Positions 36,083 through 45,673 are shown, numbered from the stretch's first letter. The stretch is DNA of 64,000 bases from JABDIP01 sp965237625 (GCA_965237625.1 CBDEGD010000032.1:70796-134795), one strand, 5' to 3'. The notes: a model not told the origin generated them from the sequence alone. A program made the numbers and translations.

Positions 36083-37254
36083 ATGGACGCATTGCTGACC
36101 CTGAACGCCGGCAGCTCCAGCCTGAAATTCGCCATCTATGCCGCCGGGAAGAGGGCGCGCCGCTGTACCACGGCCAGATCAGCGGAATAGGGACGGCGGC
36201 CGAGGTCAAGATCGCCGATGGGTCTGGTAATCCGGCCGATGCCCCGGCGCTGCCGACCGATACCGGCGCCGGTTATGCCGGCCTTGTCGGCTGGCTGATC
36301 GCGCTGATCCGAGATCGGCTCGGCCTTACGCTGATCGCCGTCGGCCACCGGGTGGTCCATGGCGGCACCCGCTTCGCCGAACCCGTCCTCGTCGTTGCCG
36401 AGGTGCTGGCCGAGATAGAGCGGCTGATCCCGCTCGCCCGCAGCCACAATCCGCACAATCTGGCCGGCATCGTAGCGGTTCGATCGGTATGGGAGAATTT
36501 GCCGCAAGTCGCTTGTTTCGACACGGCTTTCCATCAGACCATCCCCTGGGTAGGCCGCGCCTTTGCCCTGCCGAAGGCGGTGACCGAGGCCGGGGTGCGG
36601 CGCTACGGATTCCACGGGCTGTCCTATCAATCCATCGCCGACCGCCTGCCGGCCATCGCCGGTGACCGGGCGCGGGGCCGCTTCGTCGTGGCTCATCTCG
36701 GCAACGGCGCCAGCCTGTGCGCGCTGCACGATCTGAAAAGCGTGGCGACGAGCATGGGGCTGACGCCGCTCGACGGTCTGATGATGGGTAACCGGCCCGG
36801 CCAGATCGACCCCGGCGCGGTGCTGTATCTTTTCGAGGAGCTCGGCATGACCGCCGCGGAGGTCCGCCAAATGCTGTTTTCGGAATCCGGCTTGCTCGGT
36901 GTTTCAGGGGTCTCCAACGACATGCGCGCTTTGCTGGCCAGCGACGATCCGGCGGCCGGACAGGCAGTGGATCTGTTCGTCTACCGGGCGCTGCGGGAGA
37001 TCGGTTCGATGGCGGCGGCGCTGGGTGGTCTGGACGGTTTGGTCTTCACCGGCGGCATCGGCGAGCATGCCCCAGCTATCCGCTCCCGAATCTGCCAGGG
37101 CTGCGAATGGCTTGGCGTGGCCTTGGATTCGGATGCCAATACTCGCAATGCGTCCAGGATTTCGGCCTCGGGATCGGGCGCCGACGTATTCGTTATCGCC
37201 GCCGATGAGGAAGGCGTGATCGCGCGCGAAACCCGGGGGCTGTGCCTGGGATAG
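36083..37254 (+). pseudogene. ackA: Acetate kinase, frameshifted
   Basis: The true N-terminus is read from ATG 36083 as MDALLTLNAGSSSLKFAIYA, the diagnostic acetate kinase start, but this frame ends at a stop at 36188. The rest (APLYHGQISGIG onward through HRVVHGG, CFDTAFHQTIP, RYGFHGLSYQSI, HLGNGASLC, FTGGIGEHAP) is in another frame. One base appears lost near 36146-36149. Restoring it gives about 390 residues, normal for AckA. The enzyme interconverts acetyl phosphate and acetate with ATP. In taurine catabolism acetyl phosphate comes from sulfoacetaldehyde, so its place after the aminotransferase fits. A sequencing error is the main alternative. Confidence 0.85.
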
Positions 37255-37318
37255 GGCGTTCGAAGAGGCGTTGCCGATAAGCTTGGACCAGCCCGCAAGA
37301 GGCAGCGGCGATTCCGCC

Positions 37319-37741
37319 CTACATGCCGCCGGGGTCGATAAACGCGATCGCCGGCATCAACAGGTTGAAGACCGCCAGGGCTAGAATCGTCAGGATCGTC
37401 AGTTGCATACCGCGAACGCGGAGCTTCATGTTGCCGCTCGTGAAGGCGAATGCGTAGCCATGAAGAACCCTGCCTAATAGGAACGCCGCCGCCAGCGCCG
37501 CCACGACGATGGTCGTTATGGCGTGGGCCGATTGCAACTCCGCCACCAGCACCAGCAACACGCCGATCGGCCCATATTCGGCGCAATTGCCTTGGCCGCG
37601 AATGGCGCGCTGGAGATCCTCATGGCCGCCGTCGCCCAGCGATACCTGATTCTTTCGGCGCAGCCGGACGACTTGAAGGCTCAAGCGGACGAACAGCAGG
37701 GCGAGCAGGCTGGTGAGAACGGTGGTGATCGGCAGGCTCAT
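37319..37741 (-). CDS. MAPEG family membrane protein
   Basis: 140 residues from ATG 37741. Four membrane spans are visible. The pattern RAIRGQGNCAEYGPIGVLLV in the second part is typical of MAPEG proteins (glutathione S-transferase/prostaglandin synthase-related membrane proteins). The molecular activity of bacterial members is mostly unknown; some have glutathione-dependent activity. It is followed on the same strand upstream by a TSUP transporter gene, with 77 bases between. Confidence 0.85.
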   Translation of the reverse strand: MSLPITTVLTSLLALLFVRLSLQVVRLRRKNQVSLGDGGHEDLQRAIRGQGNCAEYGPIGVLLVLVAELQSAHAITTIVVAALAAAFLLGRVLHGYAFAFTSGNMKLRVRGMQLTILTILALAVFNLLMPAIAFIDPGGM

Positions 37742-37818
37742 GGCGGTTTCCTCTGTTATGCGCCGGGCATGTCTTGTTCGTTCGGTCCGGTCAAGCGGAT
37801 CATAGCCGCCGTACGGCG

Positions 37819-38577
37819 CTAACTCAGGCCGGTGACGACGAGCCGCAGCGCCGCGGCGAAAAGCCCGGCGGCGATGGCGCGGCGGAACCAGACCGGGTTC
37901 AGCCTCAGCCGAACGAGGCGGCCCAGCCCCATGCCGGCCGCCATCGGCAACATCAGCGCCACCGCGACAACGGCCAGAGACGGAGTCAGCAAATCGACGA
38001 AGCCGAAGGCCAGGGTGATCGACAGGGCGGCCATGGTCCACAGGATGCCGACGGCGCTGATATAGGCGGTGCGGTCGAGGTTGAGGCCGAGCAGGTGCAG
38101 CACCATCGGCGGCGCGAACACCCCGCTCAGCCCGCCGAACAGCCCGCCTGTGAACCCCGCGGCCGCACCGGACAGCCGCTCATGCTTTGCCGGAACCGTG
38201 AGCCTGATCTGAAAGACATCGAGCAGCACGAAAATGATGACCACGACGCCCAGACCAAGCAGAAGCGTCTCACCGTCGATCGCCCGGATCGACATCGCCC
38301 CGGCCAGCACCCCGACCGGCAGCATGACCAGCACCGCCGCATGCCGGCGGATCACCGTTGCCGGTTGTTTGGCTTCCAGCACCAGCAGCAGGTTCGACGC
38401 CAGTGTCGGCAGCACGCTGATGCCGACCGCTTCCTTGGGCGGCACCACATTGGCCATCAGCGCAATGGTTACCAGCGGCAGCCCGAAGCCGATCGTCCCC
38501 TTGACGATGCCGCCGATCAGAAATGCGGCCGCCAAGACGGCGAATTGCAGCAGGGAGTAATCGGGGAGGGCGGGCAT
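37819..38577 (-). CDS. TSUP (TauE/SafE) family membrane transporter, second copy
   Basis: 252 residues from ATG 38577. About eight membrane spans, with the family motif FLIGGIVKGTIGFGLPLV near the N-terminus and GFTGGLFGGLSGVFAPP in the second half. It should move a small anion such as sulfite, sulfoacetate or another organic acid; the substrate is not evident. It is distinct in sequence from the TSUP protein at 31891. It may be co-transcribed with the MAPEG gene downstream. Confidence 0.85.
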   Translation of the reverse strand: MPALPDYSLLQFAVLAAAFLIGGIVKGTIGFGLPLVTIALMANVVPPKEAVGISVLPTLASNLLLVLEAKQPATVIRRHAAVLVMLPVGVLAGAMSIRAIDGETLLLGLGVVVIIFVLLDVFQIRLTVPAKHERLSGAAAGFTGGLFGGLSGVFAPPMVLHLLGLNLDRTAYISAVGILWTMAALSITLAFGFVDLLTPSLAVVAVALMLPMAAGMGLGRLVRLRLNPVWFRRAIAAGLFAAALRLVVTGLS

Positions 38578-38652
38578 GGGGGACCGGGTTGAAACGGGGT
38601 AAGGCCTTTGACCATCTGGCGGCCGGCCCGTCAATGACGGTTGCGTCGGCAC

Positions 38653-38787
38653 TCCCCCTCACCCTCCCACGCTATCGCGCGGGTCCCTCCCTCTCCCTGA
38701 GGAGAGGGGATTTGAGAGCCGACACAAGAATCCCTCTCCTTGGGGAGAGGGAGGGACCCGCGGCAAAGCCGTGGGAGGGTGAGGGGG
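38653..38787. repeat. Hairpin repeat family A, copy 5
   Basis: Standard two-arm family A unit (CCCCCTCACCCTCCC to GGGAGGGTGAGGGGG), in the divergent space between the TSUP gene and the metallo-beta-lactamase-fold gene. Confidence 0.85.
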
Positions 38788-38947
38788 AGCGCAGACCAAC
38801 GGGATACAGCGCAGTGGCGGCAGGCCCAGTCACAAGAACGTGTCGCTGAACCCTGGACGAAAGCGGCGACAATTCCACTTCATTGGGAATAAACGGCGGC
38901 CGCGTGGGGTCGTCCATCCATCACGTTCAAATTCCGGAGGCAGATCG

Positions 38948-39928
38948 ATGGCGAAGACACAGGCGGTTTCCAGGCGCGGCGTATTGGCGGCGGCAGCCGG
39001 CGGGTTGGCGGCTCCCCTGGTCATGGGGAACGCGGTTCCGGCTCAGGCGGCGGCGCCCATGGCCGGTCCGGCCGGGCCCGACCACTATCGTTTCAAGTTC
39101 GGCCAGTTCGAGATCACGACCATCAATGATGGCGCCGTCCAGTTCGACGGCCCGCATCCGATCTTCGGCGAGAACCAGTCGGTCGACGCGGTGCAGACCC
39201 TGGCCGAGGCCAATTTCCTGCCGCCCAATCGAATGGAGATCGGCTTCACCCCGGTCATCGTGAACACCGGGTCGGCGCTGGTGATGTTCGACAGCGGCAA
39301 CGGGGCCGCCTGCCGACCCAATGCCGGCAACCTTGCCGCCGGGCTCGGCCGTGCCGGCTATTCGCCGGACCAGGTCGACGTGGTGGTGCTGACCCATTTC
39401 CATCCCGACCATATCGGCGGGCTGATGGAGGACGGCCAGCCGCTGTTCTCCAACGCCCGCTATGTCGCACCCTCCACCGAATACGATTTCTGGACCCATG
39501 CGGACCGGATGAGCGGCCCCACCGAAGGCATCGCCACCCTGACCGCGTCCAACGTCAAGCCACTGGCGGACAAAATGACCTTCATCGGCAATGAGGGCGA
39601 GATCGTCTCCGGCATCCGCGGCATCTCCGCTTTCGGCCACACCCCCGGCCACACGGCGTTCCATGTGGAGAGCGATGGCCGCCGCATCCTGCTCGGCGGC
39701 GATTTCTGCAACCACTACGTGGTGTCCATGCAGGTGCCGGACTGGCATGTGCGCTTCGACATGGACAAGCAGGGCGCGGTCGATACCCGCCGGACCCTGC
39801 TCGACATGCTGGCCACCGACCGCATCCCCTTCACCGGCTACCACATGCCGTTCCCGGCCGTCGGCTATGTGGAACGCATGGGCCAAGGCTACCGCTACGT
39901 GCCCGCGAGCTACCAGCTCAATCTGTGA
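38948..39928 (+). CDS. Exported metallo-beta-lactamase-fold hydrolase
   Basis: 326 residues from ATG 38948, with GGAGG at 38937-38941. The N-terminus SRRGVLAAAAGGLAAPLVMG looks like a Tat-type signal. Metal-binding motifs are HFHPDHIGG, GHTPGHTAFH and GGDFCNHYV, typical of the MBL fold. It probably binds two zinc ions and acts outside the cytoplasm. Family members include lactonases and other hydrolases; the substrate is unknown. It stands alone between a repeat and a convergent small membrane protein. Confidence 0.85.
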   Translation: MAKTQAVSRRGVLAAAAGGLAAPLVMGNAVPAQAAAPMAGPAGPDHYRFKFGQFEITTINDGAVQFDGPHPIFGENQSVDAVQTLAEANFLPPNRMEIGFTPVIVNTGSALVMFDSGNGAACRPNAGNLAAGLGRAGYSPDQVDVVVLTHFHPDHIGGLMEDGQPLFSNARYVAPSTEYDFWTHADRMSGPTEGIATLTASNVKPLADKMTFIGNEGEIVSGIRGISAFGHTPGHTAFHVESDGRRILLGGDFCNHYVVSMQVPDWHVRFDMDKQGAVDTRRTLLDMLATDRIPFTGYHMPFPAVGYVERMGQGYRYVPASYQLNL

Positions 39929-40002
39929 CCGTGGCAAGGTCGGGCGGCCATTTCGCCGCTGATCCGGAGTGGACGGGCGTGCCGGCCCTTAAGAGGATCC
40001 CG

Positions 40003-40449
40003 TCAGCCCCCGGCGGCTGACGGTGTCCGGCATCCCAGGGCGCGGCAGGCCAGCAACGCCAGACCTGTCCAAACGCCGGTGCGCAACACCATGGCCCACA
40101 CGGTGCGCATCTCGAACGCGCCGCCCGCCGCCATATGGATGCCAAGGGCGGCGGATACCAGGGCGGTCGCGATGGCGATCAGAACGGCGAGCTGGGCCGC
40201 CCCTGGTTTCTGCTGGAACAGGCCGATTCCGGCCAGGATGTAGGCGAAGCCGGCGGCGAAATTGAACCAGAGGACGAAGGGCACGATGTCGCCCAGGGCC
40301 TCCCGCGCCTCGGTATCCCCGAACAACGCCCGCCCGCCCGACAGGATCGTCACCACTCCGAAAACGACGGCGACGATGGCGGCGGCCCGGATCCATCGGG
40401 CCATGTGTCGCCTCGGGGGCCGCCTGCGCTGCGGGCCGGTATCGGTCAT
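40003..40449 (-). CDS. Small four-span membrane protein of unknown function
   Basis: 148 residues, or 133 if ATG 40404 (MARWIRAAAIV) is used. Four hydrophobic segments are visible, preceded by a strongly basic start (QRRRPPRRHMARW). No catalytic motif was recognised. It overlaps nothing and is convergent with the hydrolase gene. Composition and codon pattern look like a real gene of this genome, but the function cannot be stated. Confidence 0.65.
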   Translation of the reverse strand: MTDTGPQRRRPPRRHMARWIRAAAIVAVVFGVVTILSGGRALFGDTEAREALGDIVPFVLWFNFAAGFAYILAGIGLFQQKPGAAQLAVLIAIATALVSAALGIHMAAGGAFEMRTVWAMVLRTGVWTGLALLACRALGCRTPSAAGG

Positions 40450-40708
40450 GGGTTCGCGCCTGGCTCGTGCGATGGGCCGAAAATACCGGAAATTCTAGCC
40501 TATGCTTCGCCGGCGCCGGAGATTGATCTTGCCCGGCCATCGGGGCTGGGATTTACTTGGCTGTCGGCGTCGCGAAAGAATCCACAAGAGCGCGATGCCT
40601 GGAAACGTGGGCCGGGCCGGCGGGAGGTGCTGGTGGCAAGCAAGGCCGCAAGACGATGGCCGCCGCGTTTCCCCGGGAGGACGCAACACAGGACAGGGAA
40701 GGCACTAC

Positions 40709-41716
40709 ATGACCTTTAGATTCACCAGACGGACGGCGCTGGCCTTGATCAGCGCCGGGGCCGGAGCGACCGTGCTGGGCGTCCGCCCGGCCTTCGCGGA
40801 GAGCATCCGCGTCGCCGGCATCTTCACCCAGCCGATCCAGCAGAAATGGGATGCGCGCCTGCATCTGGCCCTGGTCGCTGGCCGAGAGGCCGGTGAGATC
40901 GAGTATTCCTTCTCCGAGAAGGTCGCCAATACCGACTATATCCGGGTGTTGCGTGAATATGCCGAGAGCGGCGTGCAGCTTATCGTCGGCGAGGCCTTCG
41001 GCATCAGCCGCGAGGCGCGACAGGTAGCGGATGAATATCCCGAGGTCGCGTTCCTCATGGGCGACCCGTTCCAGCCCCATGGCTCGAATTTCTCGGTATT
41101 CGACAATTACATCCACGAACCCTGCTATCTGATGGGAATCCTTGCCGGATCGATGACCGAGACCAACCGGATCGGCATGGTCGGCGGCTATCCGATCGGC
41201 GAGGTGAACCGGCTGTTCCACGCCTTCATCGAGGGTGCTCGCTCGGTCAATCCCGAGGTCGAATTCAAGGTCACCTTCATCGGCTCCTGGTACGACCCGC
41301 CCAAGGCCAAGGAGGCGGCATTCGCCCAGATCGAGGCCGGGGTCGACGTGCTCTATGCGGAGCGGGCCGGTGTGGTCGACGCGGCGCGCGACAAGGGCAT
41401 CATCGCGTTTGGCAACGTCAACGACATGAACCAGGAGGAGAACGGCACCGATGTGGTGGTGACCTCCGCCTTGTGGGACATGACCGCCGCCGTTGCCCAT
41501 GCGGTCGGCCGGGTAAAGGATGGCAGCTTCGCCGCCGAGGACTACAAGGAATGGACCATGATGCAGCGCGGCGGCGCCAGCCTTGCGCCGTATTACGAGT
41601 TCGAGAGCCGCATCCCGGCCGACGCGAAGGCAAGGGTCGAGGAGGTCCAGGCACAGATCCTGGCCGGCGACTTCACGGTGACGATCAACGATGAGGAACC
41701 GAAATCAACCTATTGA
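40709..41716 (+). CDS. BMP family ABC transporter substrate-binding protein
   Basis: 335 residues from ATG 40709, with GGGAAGG before it. The start TRRTALALISAGAGATVLG is a Tat-like signal. The mature part follows the basic membrane protein (BMP/PnrA) family: IRVAGIFTQPIQQKWDARLH, then LYAERAGVVDAARDKGIIAFG. PnrA-type proteins bind nucleosides or related compounds. The ATPase and two permeases follow on the same strand. With the amidohydrolase at 45840, a nucleobase or nucleoside is the likely ligand. Confidence 0.87.
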   Translation: MTFRFTRRTALALISAGAGATVLGVRPAFAESIRVAGIFTQPIQQKWDARLHLALVAGREAGEIEYSFSEKVANTDYIRVLREYAESGVQLIVGEAFGISREARQVADEYPEVAFLMGDPFQPHGSNFSVFDNYIHEPCYLMGILAGSMTETNRIGMVGGYPIGEVNRLFHAFIEGARSVNPEVEFKVTFIGSWYDPPKAKEAAFAQIEAGVDVLYAERAGVVDAARDKGIIAFGNVNDMNQEENGTDVVVTSALWDMTAAVAHAVGRVKDGSFAAEDYKEWTMMQRGGASLAPYYEFESRIPADAKARVEEVQAQILAGDFTVTINDEEPKSTY

Positions 41717-41737
41717 TTCCGGCATAGTCCGGGATCG

Positions 41738-41863
41738 CCCCCTCACCCTCCCAACGCGTCGCGTCGGGTCCCTCCCCCCCAAGGAGAGGGGTTCCGATGA
41801 CGAACGTTGAACACCCTCTCCTCGGGGAGAGGGAGGGACCCGCGAAGCGGGAGGGTGAGGGGG
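41738..41863. repeat. Hairpin repeat family A, copy 6
   Basis: Family A unit inside the BMP transporter operon, between the binding protein and ATPase genes. It may set relative transcript levels, as such hairpins do in other ABC operons. Confidence 0.85.
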
Positions 41864-41918
41864 CATCCATCCGTTAGTCCACGCCTTGCAGCAATGGAGC
41901 CGGCATCCGCCGTAAACC

Positions 41919-43457
41919 ATGCCCATCCTCGAATTCCGCGATATCACCAAGCGTTTCGGCGATCTGGTCGCCAATGACGGTATCTCGCTGTCCGTTGAGA
42001 GGGGCGAGATCCTGGCGCTGTTGGGCGAGAACGGCGCCGGCAAGACGACATTGATGAACATCCTGTTCGGCCACTACACCGCCGATGAGGGCAGCATTCT
42101 GATCGACGGCACGGCACTGCCGGCCGGGTCGACCACGGCGGCGCTGGCGGCCGGCATCGGCATGGTCCATCAGCATTTCACCCTGGCCGACAATCTGACC
42201 GTTCTGGATAACATCGTGTTGGGCACGGAGAGCCTGTGGTCGATCCGCCAGAACCGGGCGGCGGCTCGTGCCAAGCTGGCCCGGCTGGCCAAGGATTTCG
42301 GCCTCGTGGTGGCCCCGGACCTGCTGGTCGGCGAGTTGTCGGTCGGCGAGCGCCAGCGGGTGGAGATCCTGAAGGCGCTTTATCGTGGCGCCCGTATCCT
42401 GATCCTCGATGAGCCGACCGCGGTGCTGACACCCCAGGAATCCGACGATCTGTTCAGGACCCTGAAGCGGCTGACCGACAAGGGGCTGTCGATCATCTTC
42501 ATCTCCCACAAGCTGCACGAGATCCTGAAGATCAGCGACCGGGTGGTGGTGCTGCGCCGGGGTAGCATCGTCGGCGCCGTGGCCACCGCCAAGGCCGACC
42601 GGGCGATGCTGGCGGAGATGATGGTCGGCCGCGTGGTTACCCGGCCGAGCCTGGAGTCCATGGCGTCCGGCGCGACGGTGCTGGAGTTGGCCGGCGTATC
42701 GGTTGCCGGCGATCACGGGGCGGCGCTCGACCAGGTCGATCTGGCCATTCGGGCTCATGAGATCGTCGGCATCGCCGGCGTGGCCGGTAACGGGCAGTCG
42801 GCCTTGGCCGATCTGCTGTCCGGTCTGTCCTGCCCGGAATCCGGGCAGGTGACGCTGTTCGGACAGACCCTGCCGGGGTTCTCACCGGGTGACATGGTGC
42901 GCCGCGGGGTGGGACGGATTCCTGAGGACCGGCACCGGTCCGGCGTCGTCGGCGATATGGCGGTGTGGGAGAACCTGGTCAGCGAGTCCCTGTCCGACAG
43001 CCCGGCCTCGCGAGGTGGAATACTCATCGACAAGGCGGTTTGCCTCAACCGATCCGCCGGGCTGATCGAGGACTTTGACATTCGATGCGAAGGGCCGCTG
43101 GCCCAGACCAAGCTATTGTCCGGCGGCAACATGCAAAAGCTGATCCTGGCCCGCGCCCTGTCGCCGCAGCCGACCCTCATCCTGGCAAACCAACCGGTGC
43201 GCGGGCTGGACGAGGGCGCCATCGCCTATGTCCAGACGACGCTGCTGGAGGCGCGCCGGCGGGGCGCCGGCATCCTGCTGATCTCCGAGGATCTGGACGA
43301 GGTGCTGGCCCTGTCGGATCGTATCGCGGTTTTATATCGCGGCCGGCTGTTCGGGCCGTTCGACCGCGACGCGGTGACGATCCAGGAGATCGGGCTGCTG
43401 ATGGCCGGGCATGCGGCCGCCACTGGAACCAGTGCGGGACCCGTCCATGCAGATTGA
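41919..43457 (+). CDS. ABC transporter ATP-binding protein, two nucleotide-binding domains (BMP type)
   Basis: 512 residues. The first domain has Walker A GENGAGKTTLMN, signature LSVGERQRVE and Walker B ILILDEPT. The second has a Walker A-like GVAGNGQSALADLL, signature LSGGNMQKLIL and a degenerate Walker B LILANQPVRGLD, the usual pattern in the simple sugar/nucleoside (CUT2-BMP) class. It powers the two permeases that follow. The end overlaps the start of the first permease by 11 bases. Confidence 0.9.
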   Translation: MPILEFRDITKRFGDLVANDGISLSVERGEILALLGENGAGKTTLMNILFGHYTADEGSILIDGTALPAGSTTAALAAGIGMVHQHFTLADNLTVLDNIVLGTESLWSIRQNRAAARAKLARLAKDFGLVVAPDLLVGELSVGERQRVEILKALYRGARILILDEPTAVLTPQESDDLFRTLKRLTDKGLSIIFISHKLHEILKISDRVVVLRRGSIVGAVATAKADRAMLAEMMVGRVVTRPSLESMASGATVLELAGVSVAGDHGAALDQVDLAIRAHEIVGIAGVAGNGQSALADLLSGLSCPESGQVTLFGQTLPGFSPGDMVRRGVGRIPEDRHRSGVVGDMAVWENLVSESLSDSPASRGGILIDKAVCLNRSAGLIEDFDIRCEGPLAQTKLLSGGNMQKLILARALSPQPTLILANQPVRGLDEGAIAYVQTTLLEARRRGAGILLISEDLDEVLALSDRIAVLYRGRLFGPFDRDAVTIQEIGLLMAGHAAATGTSAGPVHAD

Positions 43458-44496
43458 GCCCCGCGCCCATATCTCCCTGTGGCGGGCGGGGCTGGCCCCC
43501 ATCTCGGCCATTGCCGCCACGATGGTCATCGGATCGGGGCTGATCCTCTGGACCGGTGAACCGGTGCTCAGTTCTTATGAACTGCTGTTCAAGGGCGCGC
43601 TGGGCTCCACCTTCGCACTGAAGGAAACCCTGACCCGGTCGATCCCGCTGATCTTCACCGGGCTGGCCGCGGCGGTGGCCTTCCGCGCCAAGTTCTACAA
43701 TATCGGCGCCGAAGGGCAGCTCTATTGCGGCGCCCTGGCGGCCAGCTTCTTCGGCACCGGGCTGATCGGCCTGCCGCCGATCCTGATGGTGCCGTTCCTG
43801 ATGCTGATGGGGGCGCTGGCCGGCGGGGCGATCCTGATCGTCCCGGTATTGCTGAAGACCCACCTCAAGGTCGACGAGGTGGTCACCACCCTGTTGCTGA
43901 ACTTCGTCATCCTGCTGATGGTCAGCTATCTGATCGAGGGGCCGTGGAAGGATCCGATGGCGCTGGGCTGGCCCCAGGCCGCCCCGATCGTCGATGAGGG
44001 CGTGTTCCCCAAGCTGGTGGCGCGCGGCCGGCTGCATGCCGGGCTGATCTTTGCCGTCGTGGCGGCGGTGCTGGTCTGGGCGCTGATGCGGTTCACCGTT
44101 TGGGGCTATCAGATCCGCGCCGTCGGCTTTAATCCAAGCGCCGCGCGCTTCTCCGGTATTTCCGTGGAAGGTACTGTGATCCGCACGGCGCTGATCAGCG
44201 GCGGGCTGGCGGGTCTCGCCGGGGTCAGCGAGGTGGCCGGGCTGAAGGGCTATCTGACCCTCGATCTGTCGCCGGGCTTCGGCTACACCGGCATCGCCGT
44301 GGCCATGCTGGCGCAACTCCACCCGATCGGCGTGATCGCCTCGGCGCTGTTCCTCTCCGCGGTCTATGTGGGCGCCGACGCCATGAGCCGGGCAGCGGAT
44401 ATCCCGACCTATATCGCCGACGTGCTGGTCGGCCTGTCGGTGCTGGCGATCCTGGTAAGCGTCATGCTCACCCGCTATCGCATCCGGTGGCGGTAG
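43447..44496 (+). CDS. BMP-type ABC transporter permease, first
   Basis: 349 residues from ATG 43447, which overlaps the end of the ATPase gene. About nine membrane spans. Motifs FRAKFYNIGAEGQLYCGALAA and GGLAGLAGVSEVAGLKGYL are characteristic of the nucleoside/BMP permease family (NupP-like). It forms the channel with the second permease at 44697. A family B hairpin separates the two permease genes. Confidence 0.9.
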   Translation: MQIEPRAHISLWRAGLAPISAIAATMVIGSGLILWTGEPVLSSYELLFKGALGSTFALKETLTRSIPLIFTGLAAAVAFRAKFYNIGAEGQLYCGALAASFFGTGLIGLPPILMVPFLMLMGALAGGAILIVPVLLKTHLKVDEVVTTLLLNFVILLMVSYLIEGPWKDPMALGWPQAAPIVDEGVFPKLVARGRLHAGLIFAVVAAVLVWALMRFTVWGYQIRAVGFNPSAARFSGISVEGTVIRTALISGGLAGLAGVSEVAGLKGYLTLDLSPGFGYTGIAVAMLAQLHPIGVIASALFLSAVYVGADAMSRAADIPTYIADVLVGLSVLAILVSVMLTRYRIRWR

Positions 44497-44550
44497 GAGG
44501 ATGGTGGACATGACGGCCATCGCGGCAATGCGCGCCAACCAACCCTGGTT

Positions 44551-44620
44551 GTCATTCCCGCGAAGGCGGGAATCCAGTCGACACCGGCGCCTCCTGGATT
44601 CCCGCCTTCGCGGGAATGAC
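44551..44620. repeat. Hairpin repeat family B, copy 3
   Basis: TCATTCCCGCGAAGGCGGGA and its complement lie 28 bases apart between the two permease genes. This is the shortest of the three family B copies. Confidence 0.85.
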
Positions 44621-44696
44621 ACGTCGGTGGGGCAGGGGCAGGCCGGTACACTCGGCGATCCACACTTCCGCCTATATCAAAACAGGCGCCCATAAC

Positions 44697-45644
44697 ATGC
44701 TGGATGTCCTTGAAATCTTCCTCACCGCCGGGTTCTGGGCCGCGACCCTGCGCATCGTCAGCCCGCTCATCTTCGGCACCCTGGGCGAGTTGATCTGCGA
44801 GCGGGCCGGGGTGCTGAACCTGGGCATCGAGGGCATCATGACCATGGGGGCCATGTGCGGCTGGATGTGGGTCTATCAGGGCGGCGATCTGTGGACCGGG
44901 GTGCTGTTCGCGGCCTTCATCGGCGCCTTGATCGGGCTGCTGCACAGCGGCTTCACGGTGTATCTGGGGCTGTCCCAGCATGTCACCGGCATCGGCATCA
45001 CCCTGGTGGCCTCCTCGCTCAGCTACTACGTCTTCCGCATGCTGCTGCCGGGCTCGACCACGCCACCGAAGATCGTGCCGTTCCAGCCGGTAGCGATCCC
45101 GGTGCTCTCCGACATGCCGTTCCTTGGCGAGGCGCTGTTCAGCCAGACCCCAATGACCTATCTGGCACTGTTCGTGGTGCCGGTGGTCTGGTACGCGCTG
45201 TATCGCACGCCGGTCGGCCTGGCGGTGCGCATGGCGGGGGAGAACCCGGTGGCGGTCGAGGCCCAGGGCATCGATGTGCTGGCGGTGCGCACCGGGGCCG
45301 TGATGGTCGGCAGCGCCCTGATGGCGGTCGGCGGCGCCTTCATCACCATGTCGGCCTTCGATGCCTTCTATTTCGGCATGATCAGCGGACGCGGCTGGAT
45401 CTGTGTGGCGCTGGTGATCTTTGCGTCCTGGCGGCCGGGAAAGGCGCTGCTCGGCGCGCTCCTCTTCGCCGGGCTCGACGCGTTGCAGGTCCGGATCCAG
45501 CAGGTCGCCGGCGCCTTCATCCCCTATCAGTTCTTCCTGATGCTGCCCTACCTGCTGTCGATCGCCGCCATGGTGGTGATGGCCCGCCGCGCCCGCTACC
45601 CGCAGGCCCTGCTGGTGCCGTTCCGGCGCGGGGAGCGGGTGTAG
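44697..45644 (+). CDS. BMP-type ABC transporter permease, second
   Basis: 315 residues from ATG 44697. About eight to nine membrane spans. ICERAGVLNLGIEGIMTMGA near the start and FDAFYFGMISGRGWICVALV near the end are typical of the second permease of nucleoside-type (NupQ-like) transporters. It pairs with the product of the gene at 43447. The amidohydrolase gene begins 195 bases downstream, beyond a family A repeat. Confidence 0.9.
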   Translation: MLDVLEIFLTAGFWAATLRIVSPLIFGTLGELICERAGVLNLGIEGIMTMGAMCGWMWVYQGGDLWTGVLFAAFIGALIGLLHSGFTVYLGLSQHVTGIGITLVASSLSYYVFRMLLPGSTTPPKIVPFQPVAIPVLSDMPFLGEALFSQTPMTYLALFVVPVVWYALYRTPVGLAVRMAGENPVAVEAQGIDVLAVRTGAVMVGSALMAVGGAFITMSAFDAFYFGMISGRGWICVALVIFASWRPGKALLGALLFAGLDALQVRIQQVAGAFIPYQFFLMLPYLLSIAAMVVMARRARYPQALLVPFRRGERV

Positions 45645-45673
45645 GGACGCGGGCATGATGATCGAACCAAAAT

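Noticed and set aside
36140..36155. Programmed frameshift in ackA
   Set aside because: There is no slippery heptamer or obvious stimulatory structure, and acetate kinases are not known to be made this way. A mutation or base-call error is simpler.
35995..37254. Acetate kinase read as one intact ORF starting at 35995
   Set aside because: The first 50 or so residues of that frame do not resemble acetate kinase, while the diagnostic N-terminus is encoded in another frame from ATG 36083.
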